The notes under the pieces are model-generated. The model made no database searches and had not been told where the DNA came from. It saw only the letters and a program-made list of their open reading frames with translations. Shown here in pieces: positions 1 through 7,211 of a DNA stretch of 22,000 nucleotides. The number at the start of each line of letters is the position of its first letter. The stretch's first letter is position 1. Origin of the DNA: JABEVB01 sp049965775 (GTDB lineage Bacteria; Planctomycetota; Phycisphaerae; WQYP01); assembly GCA_049965775.1 (NCBI GenBank), contig JBMFVX010000045.1, positions 1 to 22,000 of the forward strand, read 5' to 3'. Made by a program: the position numbers and the translations under genes.

Positions 1-238
1 GGGGGCTAAAATCAACCGTTGGAAATCAAATCGTGTACCCTGTCATAGGTGCAGAAAACCCTTATTCTACAAGCTTAAAGTTGCTGTTGCCCATGTCGTT
101 GACCGGACAGCAATGGGCAGTGATAAGGAATACCTCTGCTGCGGTGTGGGATTGAACCGCCCCACCATGAAGAAAGCAATGAGCACGTCTGCCTGCGGAT
201 TGCGTCTAAAATGTTTCGCAAAAATCGTATTGGCCCAA

Positions 239-244
239 TATAAT
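239..244 (+). promoter_or_regulatory. Possible -10 box upstream of the hydrolase
   Basis: The hexamer TATAAT matches the sigma-70 -10 consensus exactly and lies about 280 bases upstream of the hydrolase start. The best upstream -35 candidate (TTTCGC, 214-219) is weak and the 19-base spacing is long. It is a tentative promoter only. Confidence 0.2.
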
Positions 245-348
245 GAACTTGGCCATAGGGACGCTGCGTCAGGCCTAGAAGCCGGTCCGAGTAATGGCCA
301 GGATTGCGATGGAGCTGAAATGTCCCGTATGCGCGGCGTAGGATCGAG

Positions 349-364
349 CCGCCCCGCGGGGCGG
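349..364. repeat. Perfect 16-bp GC palindrome
   Basis: CCGCCCCGCGGGGCGG is identical to its own reverse complement. With no loop it is more likely a protein-binding site or cruciform seed than an RNA hairpin, and no T-tract follows it to suggest a terminator. It lies 157 bases before the hydrolase start, so a regulatory role is possible but unproven. Confidence 0.5.
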
Positions 365-520
365 GGTGCTCTTTGCCTCTCCTCTGCGGTGCGGCGCCTC
401 TGAGTAACATCTGCGTCAGGAGAGCCAAAAATCATGCCGTCGCAACCCCGCGATTACCAGGACTGGCTCCTGGAATCGTTTTCTAAGGCATGCAGTGAAT
501 TACCATTCAGGAGTATTCAT

Positions 521-3514
521 ATGGATACCATTACCTCGGCAAGAATCAAATATAAACTTGCAGGCAGATATTTTTTCTTATTTGCCGCGATACTAGTCCT
601 ATGCTCGTGTCATTTTGTCGCCGCGGGCGATGCAACTGTCTTGGACGACACGAACTTGAGTTCAGAATTCGTGCATCCACCACTTATCTACCGCACCTAT
701 GTTTGGTGGCATTGGATGGGCTTGACTATAAGCAAATATGGCATCAAGCGCGACTTAATCGCAATGAAGAAAGCGGGCGTAGCAGGCGCCACCATATGCC
801 CTATCGCTTCTCAGGCGCTGGTGGGTAAGGATATGCCTAACAGCGGCGTGGCACCAATTCACTACTGGACCGCCAAATGGTGGCAAATGGTTCAATATGC
901 CTGCAAGGTTGCTCATAAGTTACATCTTAAAATTGGCATGGAAAATTGCCCCGGATTTTCTGCCAGTGGTGGACCATGGATGACCCCGGCTCTCTCCATG
1001 AAAAAAATTGTCTGGACGAGTACAACAGTAAAAGGCCCCGCCGATATACGTCTTACGCTGCAAAAACCCCGAACCATCCTGAAAGTCTATCATGATGTTT
1101 GTGTTTTGGCGGTGCCGGTCGCCAAAGTTGTTGAGCCGGACAGCATTGTCAATATTACTTCCCATATGAATGACAAAGGCCTCTTAACATGGCATGCGAC
1201 GGCGGGCTTGTGGCGCATTTATCGCTATGGCTTTACCTCGACAGGTGCAACCGATATTCCGGTACCCGATGGGGTTTACGCTCTGGAGGCCGACAAGCTT
1301 AGCGCTAAGGCAGCAACTTTCCATATTGAACATGTCCTTCATGGCGTCGAAAGCCACTTGGGCCTGGCAGTTGGCCACACGTTTACGCATCTTTTGTTTG
1401 ATAGTTACGAGGCAGGCCCGCAAACATGGACCCGGCATTTCCGTAAAGATTTTATTGCCCTGCGGCATTACGATCCCATTGCGTGGTTGCCGGTACTTGA
1501 CGGCGTGGTTGTAGGCAGTCCCAATCAATCTCGACGCTTTCGATACGATTTTGCCAGAACAATTGCACAGCTTTTTAAACTGCGCGACTTTGATGTTTAT
1601 CATAAAATGATTGACGCGGCCGGCCTCAAAATGTGCCTCGAGCCTTATACGGGGCCATTTAACACGGTCGCATGCGCCGCATCGTGTGACGTGACCATGG
1701 GAGAGTGCTGGAGCAGCACCCGGTCCGGCATCTCCTATGCCGTCGCGGGGGCGGCCCGCGCTGATGGACGTACATTAGTAGGTGCAGAAGCACTCACTGG
1801 TCATCCATGGAACAGCTTGCTTGATGAGACGCCAGCCTATCTGAAGCCGGCCCTGGACGGTGAATTTTTAAGCGGCGTTAACCGATGTTATCTGCACGAC
1901 TGGACGCATCAGGCCCTTAATAAAAAATACAAGCCCGGTATTCTTATGGGGTGGTGGGGAACACAATTTGGCGAAAATGAGACATGGTTTAAGCCCGGCA
2001 TCGCTTTTTTCACATACATCAATCGCTGTTCAACGATGTTGCGACAGGGGCAGCAGGTATGCTATACCTGTTACCTTAACAGCGCTCCACCGCAATTTTC
2101 AAGAGATGCCGTCAGCCTCTCACTTTTTTACCGTGCCAGCGTCAAACAAGGCAACATTATTCTTCCAAGCGGACGCTCGTACCGGGTCATGGTGCTGCCT
2201 GATACGCCCAAAATGTTGCCGCGTGTTGCCCAAAAGCTGGAAGAGCTGGTTTCCGCGGGAGCTGTGGTCATTGGCCCCAAGCCGACGGCATCGCCCAGCC
2301 TTACCGACTATCCTCAATGCGACTCAACTGTAGCCTCGATCGGCGAAAAAGTTTGGGGTAACTGCAACGGCACCAGCATTAAGCTGCATCGGTTCGGCAA
2401 GGGGCTGGTTGCCTGGAATGTATCGGTCCGTGAAATGCTTCATCGCCTGGGTGTACCAAGTGATTTTCAAGCCCCGGCTCCGCTGGTAGCCATCCACCGT
2501 CATGCTCCAGGTCTGGATCTATACTTTGTTGTAAATCGCGGATCGAAAGCGATATCAACAACTGCGTGGTTTAATGTGCAGGGCAAAGCCCCGGAGTTGT
2601 GGTATGCCGCCTCCGGTCGAGAGGTAAAAGCCGGTGAATTTTCAGAAGTACACGGCGGCACAGAAATGCCACTTCAACTTGAGCCGTTGGAGTCAGTATT
2701 TGTGGTTTTCAGGCATAGCCTGGGAGCTTTCAGCCATGTGACGAAGGTATTTAGAAAGGACCAGCGTTCGACGCATACCAATGTTACCATCAGTTCAGAC
2801 CATCATCTTCGTCTGATTGCAACCAAGGCCGGGCATTACGAAATCACCCTCGCCAATGGAAAACGCGTGAACATGACGGTGCCCCCTTTACCGAAAGCTT
2901 TGATTATTCACGGAGCGTGGCGCGTGAACTTCACTCCCGGCTGGGGGGCACCGGCTGAAGCCAACTTTGCCCACCTGATGTCATGGACGGCATCATCTGA
3001 TGCCGGCATCAAATATTTCTCCGGAACTGCAACCTATCGTAAGACAATCAGCATCCCAAAATCTTTTCTGGCGCCCAATCAGCACATCGTATTAAATTTA
3101 GGACAAGTCAACGACATGGTTCATATATGGGTTAACAGACACGATTTTGGCGTGATATGGTACGCACCATTTAAAGTTGATATAACACCGGCCATAAAAG
3201 CTGGTCTTAATAAGCTGCGACTGGTAATAACAAATACCTGGCAAAATCGGCTCATTGGTGACGACCAACTCTCAACGCACATGCAGTGGGGACATCCACT
3301 CTGGGGCCGGCAGGATCTTGGCGGGCCGCTGGTGCGCTTTCCAAACTGGGTGATTCACGACTTGCCCCGTCCAACGCCGGGACGTTATACCTTTGAAACG
3401 TGGAACTACTACAACAAAAATTCTCCCTTGCATCCTTCCGGATTGCTTGGGCCGGTTCAGTTGCAGGCACAAGCGAGTGTGACCTTACCACCATCAGCAG
3501 GAGCACGCAATTAA
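521..3514 (+). CDS. Secreted GH106-like glycoside hydrolase (alpha-L-rhamnosidase type)
   Basis: Probably removes terminal rhamnose or a related sugar from plant or algal polysaccharide outside the cytoplasm. The protein is 997 residues. The start at 521 has AGGAG at 509-513 with 7-base spacing and puts a signal peptide first: basic n-region, then a hydrophobic segment around residues 17-33 ending near FVAAG. The frame is also open from 434, but that adds 29 residues ahead of the signal. Family signs are WWHWMG followed by GIKRDL and MKKAGVAG (about residues 62-90), VGAEALTG (about 420) and GVNRCYLHDWTHQ (about 452), which follow the GH106 barrel pattern. A family-2-like sugar-binding jelly roll sits near residues 835-925 (TATYRKTISIP, then VNDMVHIWVN). 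Catalytic glutamates cannot be assigned by eye. The gene stands alone, with the decayed IS630 copy downstream. The exact sugar specificity is inference. Confidence 0.82.
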   Translation: MDTITSARIKYKLAGRYFFLFAAILVLCSCHFVAAGDATVLDDTNLSSEFVHPPLIYRTYVWWHWMGLTISKYGIKRDLIAMKKAGVAGATICPIASQALVGKDMPNSGVAPIHYWTAKWWQMVQYACKVAHKLHLKIGMENCPGFSASGGPWMTPALSMKKIVWTSTTVKGPADIRLTLQKPRTILKVYHDVCVLAVPVAKVVEPDSIVNITSHMNDKGLLTWHATAGLWRIYRYGFTSTGATDIPVPDGVYALEADKLSAKAATFHIEHVLHGVESHLGLAVGHTFTHLLFDSYEAGPQTWTRHFRKDFIALRHYDPIAWLPVLDGVVVGSPNQSRRFRYDFARTIAQLFKLRDFDVYHKMIDAAGLKMCLEPYTGPFNTVACAASCDVTMGECWSSTRSGISYAVAGAARADGRTLVGAEALTGHPWNSLLDETPAYLKPALDGEFLSGVNRCYLHDWTHQALNKKYKPGILMGWWGTQFGENETWFKPGIAFFTYINRCSTMLRQGQQVCYTCYLNSAPPQFSRDAVSLSLFYRASVKQGNIILPSGRSYRVMVLPDTPKMLPRVAQKLEELVSAGAVVIGPKPTASPSLTDYPQCDSTVASIGEKVWGNCNGTSIKLHRFGKGLVAWNVSVREMLHRLGVPSDFQAPAPLVAIHRHAPGLDLYFVVNRGSKAISTTAWFNVQGKAPELWYAASGREVKAGEFSEVHGGTEMPLQLEPLESVFVVFRHSLGAFSHVTKVFRKDQRSTHTNVTISSDHHLRLIATKAGHYEITLANGKRVNMTVPPLPKALIIHGAWRVNFTPGWGAPAEANFAHLMSWTASSDAGIKYFSGTATYRKTISIPKSFLAPNQHIVLNLGQVNDMVHIWVNRHDFGVIWYAPFKVDITPAIKAGLNKLRLVITNTWQNRLIGDDQLSTHMQWGHPLWGRQDLGGPLVRFPNWVIHDLPRPTPGRYTFETWNYYNKNSPLHPSGLLGPVQLQAQASVTLPPSAGARN

Positions 3515-3713
3515 ATGTACAGGCAACATTTTGAGAAACTGCCGGCATTTTCAATGCGGGGTGAAATTCATGTACTTCCGCGGAGGCCGTGGAAAAATCG
3601 TTATTTTCCGCATGATCGCTCGGAGTGCTTGCTATAACCCAAAGTTCCACCTCACTCATCTCACAAGGCTCTTGACATCGTAACCTCGTGTTAAATCCAG
3701 CTTTATGTCACGT
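3515..3713. other. Intergenic spacer between hydrolase and IS630 element
   Basis: There is no gene here. The only structure seen is an inverted repeat at 3589-3611 (GTGGAAAA, 7-base loop, TTTTCCGC; one G-T wobble). It could form an RNA hairpin after the hydrolase gene, but no T-run follows, so it is not a convincing intrinsic terminator. Confidence 0.4.
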
Positions 3714-3715
3714 TA

Positions 3716-3740
3716 GAGCGATTGCCAAAAGTTTACTGCT
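3716..3740 (+). repeat. Left terminal inverted repeat of the IS630 element
   Basis: It begins GAGCGATTGCCAAAAG and matches the reverse complement of 4800-4824 at 21 of 25 positions. It is preceded by TA (3714-3715). The out-of-frame transposase end (stop at 3733-3735) lies inside this repeat, so the element is very compact. Confidence 0.85.
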
Positions 3741-4760
3741 TTATAGCGCAGGTTCTGACGTTGTCGGCGGCGTGAGCGACAACCCAGTTGAGGCCTGATC
3801 CAGGCGCAGCATTAAAGCCTCCCGGTCCTTGGCTACAAAGTCGGTGAACCATTCCGCCTTGAGCAAAAGCTATAACCGTTCGACGGGGTTGAAATCCGGC
3901 GAATATCCCGGCAGATAAACCGGTTCGAAAACTCCCCACGGCAAGGTCTTGGCCTTGTGCCAGCTGGCATTGTCCATGATCAGCAGATTCCGAGGACGGG
4001 GCCGTTGAATATCGCGGTTGGCGTGTTGGAGAAAACATCGGAAGGTTTCCGTGTCCGTATGGGAGAATTCCAAAGCATAGAAGGCTCCCGTACGCGGACA
4101 GACCATGCCGGTGACGTTCATCCGCAGATGATCGCCGTTCTTGGTCACCCGCACCCTGGCTCCTTTCTGCGCCCAGCGCCGGCGAGGATGCGGATCGCCC
4201 TCCACCCCGCACTCGTCGAGATACCATAGTTCGATATTCTCATCGGCCAGATAACGCCGGAGCCGCTCCTGGTAAGCGTTTCGCTCGAGTTTGTTTTGTC
4301 GGTCGGGCCACGGTTGCGGCACCTTCAAACAAAAGTTGTTCTCATGCAGCCATCGAATGACCGTGCGATAGCCAACTTCCAGGGCCAATGATTCACGCAG
4401 GTAACCATGGAACTTCTTACCCGTCCAGTGTGTCACGCCGATTTGGGCGGGCTGCTCAACCAATTGTTTAAGTACAGGTGTTTGTTGCGGCAATATCTTG
4501 CGCGGCCGGCTAGGACGCGATTTGTCGATCAGGCCATCAATGCCCGAAGCGTTGAACCGCCCCACCCACACCGAAAGCGTACGCGGCTTGACCATCGCGA
4601 GTTGGGCCACAATGCCCGGCTCAACTCCCAGCAACAGACTGCGAATGGCTTGCAGGCGTATATGGCTCTGGCGACTTGGCGCACAGGTCGCCGCCGTCTC
4701 CAATTCCACCAAGGAGCAGTTCTCGCCATTCGGTTGTGTCGGTTTCCTTGCCATACACAT
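3733..4760 (-). pseudogene. IS630-family transposase with an amber codon and a frameshift
   Basis: This DDE transposase would move the surrounding element. The intact frame runs 4760 to 3870 (296 residues): an N-terminal helix-turn-helix region (about 30-75, with VWVGRFN), an RPSRPRK linker, then the catalytic domain with D182 (YLDEC), D263 (IMDNASWH) and E294 (SPDFNPVE). Two codons after that glutamate the frame meets TAG (3870-3872), where the family normally has Trp (NPVERLW). Reading on gives LLLKAEWFTDFVAKD and so on, clearly transposase. A second lesion near 3790-3796 shifts the frame: the expected tail LNWVVAHAADNVRTCAIKQ continues in another frame and stops at 3733-3735. Restoring both gives about 342 residues, normal for IS630. 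No good ribosome binding site precedes the start. Programmed frameshifting occurs in some IS630 elements, but the amber codon argues for decay. Confidence 0.85.
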
Positions 4761-4799
4761 AGTAAATCATGTTTTTCGCGATCGCGCAAGAGATAATTC

Positions 4800-4824
4800 A
4801 GCAGTGCATTTTTGGCAATTGCTC
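4800..4824 (-). repeat. Right terminal inverted repeat of the IS630 element
   Basis: Read on the minus strand it begins GAGCAATTGCCAAAAATGCA and mirrors 3716-3740. It is followed on the plus strand by TA (4825-4826), the second copy of the target dinucleotide. Confidence 0.85.
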
Positions 4825-4943
4825 TAAATAGTGGGCCTCCGTCATGCGTACGGGCGCAAATAATAACCGGATTCCGAAGACGATTTGACTCGGCCGCAAA
4901 TTGTTGGCGATTGTTATTCAGATAGCTTGCACACAAGTTGTAT

Positions 4944-7127
4944 TCATGGAGCCGGCTCCACGCCGCGGGCCGTCCAAAGACGGGTCATGCGTTGAATACC
5001 CGCAGCCATTGCGGCATTGCTTACAGGGGCATATTCAGCGGCGGGTGGGACCGACGCGGGATTATGCTTAATGCCATAGGCCGAGAGTGACACATGGGCC
5101 TTGCGGCATAAGATAATAAGAGGAGCGAGCCGCGCATCAACGCTATGATCATCGTAGCTGGACCAATTTGGTTGTGTTATCACCGTATGTATGTCGGCCA
5201 GCAATTCCGATACGATTGCATCACCCGGCGTATGCACATAGATTGCAATGGTGTGGTCAAACGTGCGCCACCGCCGAGTTACAAACGCAATTCGGTACAG
5301 CGCGCCGCTGCCATGGCGCTCTTCGCTCGCATCGGCAAGCACATGCGCATAGAGCGATCCGGCATAAGCTTTGCGCTGCAGCAACTTAAACGCAATATCC
5401 TTGGTGCCCCAAAAGATAGCGTACCGCCTCGCAGGTTTAGTCAGTCGCGGAATAACAATGGCTCGATCACGGTACATCAGGTGCCAATTCCCATCATATT
5501 GAATATTGCCTATAGGCAGTTGCAGCGTGGTTGCGAGATGCCATAAAGAATGAACCGACTGCGCGACAAGTTTCATGCCTTGCAGTGCTTGTATGGCCTG
5601 GCTCTGTACTGACGGGTGACTGCTATGCAGCAGATGACATAATATCCGCTGACTTTGCGGGCTGCTGTCGGCGGCAAGCTCACGACAAGCATCACGCCTG
5701 CTTGTCGGCGCCGCCGCAAAAGCCAGCTCAACATTTTCAATGCGACTCGCTTGACTGCCCCACGCAAGCATGGCAGAACACCGCGCCTGCGGCAATTGCA
5801 TTGTCCAGAGATACCAGAGTTTAATCCCCAACCGGAGTTGCGTAAGGCTCCCGCGCGGAGTCCGATTATCCTCACGCACCTGCCGTGTGGCTGCTGCAGG
5901 TGCGGCAAGGCCACCGGCAAATCTCTGAAAATGCCGACGGTGACAAAGCGCCCGCATGAACGAAATGGCTTGAGCTTGGGTTTGTTGCGTCTGCGCAACA
6001 ATAATTGGCGACACCTCATGCCACACATTCGGCACATTATGCCCGATTACCACAAGGCCATGGTGCGTCGGATTGACGCCCAGGGCTACCATCAGCAAAA
6101 ATAACGCATCGGTACGCGAACTCTTGTAATACGACCGGCTGAACGTCGGCCTTCCCTGCGGTGAGAGGCTCGCGCCGTCGTGGCCTGCCGTGTAAAAAAC
6201 GGCGTTCATCAGGTAGCCAATGGCCTCACGAGGCCGGCAAGCGGCAAACAACTCGGCATAGACCAGCTTATTGAGTCTTACGGCTCGCTTACGATAACCA
6301 TCGTGTGCAAGCGCGGGCGCTTCAAAACTTGCCAAATGCGCCAGCAGCACCTGCTGCACAGCAGGTTTGCTCCAGTGCGTCAAAAGAGCCATTATGCGGT
6401 TATGGTCCGCCGCATAAAAACGATGAATTTCGCCATGGAGCCGCGGACCCGGCATGGCAATGGTCAGTGCCGGCAATTGTGGCGGCGGCTTAAACAAAGG
6501 CTTCCATACATGCGCACCGCGATAGTATACGAAGTCAACGTCGTCATTTACTTCGGCTTCGAGCCAAAACAGTTCTTCGGCGCCTTGGGCATCGGGCGGC
6601 ATCGTCCACAACACATTCATTGCTGACAGCCGCACATACCGGCTTGGGTCGAGCAAAAGAGTATCAAGCAACGCATACCGGAGCATATCATAAGACGGCG
6701 CCAGCCCTACGATATATTTTAACGAAGCCGCACGCATCCGCCGACTGGGCGCGAATGCTTCATCAATTGCTTTTTGCGCCGTTGGCTCAAGCGTATAGGG
6801 TTCCAGCGATGCTCGCCGCGGAGCCGGCAGCGACATCAGCCAGTGGTTCCAGTTTACCAAACCTTCTATTTGCAACTGCTGGGACGCGGATTGCTGCGTG
6901 GCGGGCGGCCGAGAGCCGTTGTGCAGTCCGGATTGCTGCTCGAAGTGAACCAGCGACTGCCGCAGCAGTTGCGGCCAGTCCCTTAATTTACCTGCGGAGG
7001 CCCCGTCCGAAGCTGGCTCCCCATGTCCGGCGGCCAACAGCAAGCTCATCGCCAACACTACAACCAGGGCATACCATGTGTACCGCTTCACGCCGTGTGC
7101 TTGCATAGGCGCCATCCAAAATATCAT
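4944..7127 (-). CDS. Exported protein of unknown function, helical HEAT-like N-terminal half
   Basis: I do not recognise a named family. The protein is 727 residues from the furthest ATG and has a signal peptide (basic stretch HGVKRYT, hydrophobic residues about 18-33, then AAGHGEPA), so it is exported. Residues about 105-180 look like alpha-helical HEAT-type repeats (MRAASLKYIVGLAP, then YVRLSAMNVLW), and similar helical pairs recur around 480-540 (HPSVQSQAIQALQGM). The rest shows no motif I can name. The start is uncertain: GGAAG abuts the ATG at 7127, which is too close. ATGs at 7115 and 7106 keep the signal peptide, and 7106 has a weak GGATGG five bases upstream. It is divergent from the beta-propeller gene across 84 bp, which suggests shared control. 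The IS630 element lies just past its 3' end. Confidence 0.72.
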   Translation of the reverse strand: MIFWMAPMQAHGVKRYTWYALVVVLAMSLLLAAGHGEPASDGASAGKLRDWPQLLRQSLVHFEQQSGLHNGSRPPATQQSASQQLQIEGLVNWNHWLMSLPAPRRASLEPYTLEPTAQKAIDEAFAPSRRMRAASLKYIVGLAPSYDMLRYALLDTLLLDPSRYVRLSAMNVLWTMPPDAQGAEELFWLEAEVNDDVDFVYYRGAHVWKPLFKPPPQLPALTIAMPGPRLHGEIHRFYAADHNRIMALLTHWSKPAVQQVLLAHLASFEAPALAHDGYRKRAVRLNKLVYAELFAACRPREAIGYLMNAVFYTAGHDGASLSPQGRPTFSRSYYKSSRTDALFLLMVALGVNPTHHGLVVIGHNVPNVWHEVSPIIVAQTQQTQAQAISFMRALCHRRHFQRFAGGLAAPAAATRQVREDNRTPRGSLTQLRLGIKLWYLWTMQLPQARCSAMLAWGSQASRIENVELAFAAAPTSRRDACRELAADSSPQSQRILCHLLHSSHPSVQSQAIQALQGMKLVAQSVHSLWHLATTLQLPIGNIQYDGNWHLMYRDRAIVIPRLTKPARRYAIFWGTKDIAFKLLQRKAYAGSLYAHVLADASEERHGSGALYRIAFVTRRWRTFDHTIAIYVHTPGDAIVSELLADIHTVITQPNWSSYDDHSVDARLAPLIILCRKAHVSLSAYGIKHNPASVPPAAEYAPVSNAAMAAGIQRMTRLWTARGVEPAP

Positions 7128-7211
7128 CTTCCGAAAACTATGTTATACTTTCTTGTGATTAGCGACAACGCCGCTCTCAGCAGCAGATGCGACAGACCAG
7201 CGAGGTAACGC
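7128..7211. promoter_or_regulatory. Divergent promoter region between two exported-protein genes
   Basis: This 84-bp spacer serves both 5' ends. On the minus strand a -35-like TTGTCG (7163-7168) and a -10-like TATAAC (7142-7147) are separated by 15 bases. On the plus strand TATACT (7144-7149) overlaps the same site but has no good -35. Overlapping -10 elements would make the two promoters compete. The ribosome binding site of the rightward gene (GAGG, 7202-7205) is at the right end. Confidence 0.3.

Larger units (their letters stand above)
1..520. other. Gene-poor leader upstream of the GH106-like gene
   Basis: No convincing coding region is seen here. Several open frames of about 100 codons exist on both strands, but they overlap one another, lack good ribosome binding sites and show no recognisable domain. 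The stretch holds a consensus -10 hexamer (TATAAT, 239-244), a perfect GC palindrome at 349-364, and two loosely similar segments (about 109-165 and 307-360), each ending in GAxCCGCCCC. The frame of the downstream hydrolase is open from 434, but the better start is at 521. Confidence 0.5.
3716..4824 (-). mobile_element. IS630-family insertion sequence, decayed
   Basis: The body is 1109 bp, bounded by terminal inverted repeats (3716-3740 and 4800-4824; 21 of 25 bases match, beginning GAGC and including the shared core ATTGCCAAAA). Both ends are flanked by the dinucleotide TA (3714-3715 and 4825-4826), the target duplication known for IS630/Tc1-mariner-type elements. It carries one transposase on the minus strand that no longer reads through to the C-terminus. 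Length, end type and target site all fit IS630, and the ends are read directly from the sequence. It lies between the glycosidase and the exported HEAT-like gene and interrupts no recognisable gene. Confidence 0.88.

Noticed and set aside
140..165. tRNA T-arm-like sequence (GGTTCAATCCC on the minus strand), and a similar GGCTCGATCC near 340-352
   Set aside because: The flanking bases do not form a proper five-pair T stem, and no matching acceptor stem, anticodon arm or CCA end is found at the right distance.
150..175. Remnant of a second IS630 transposase (minus-strand VGRFN near the leader)
   Set aside because: Only a five-residue match (about 15 bases) is shared with the transposase at 4546-4570; the surrounding sequence does not align.
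3589..3611. Intrinsic terminator for the GH106-like gene
   Set aside because: The GTGGAAAA/TTTTCCGC stem is AT-rich and is not followed by a T-run.
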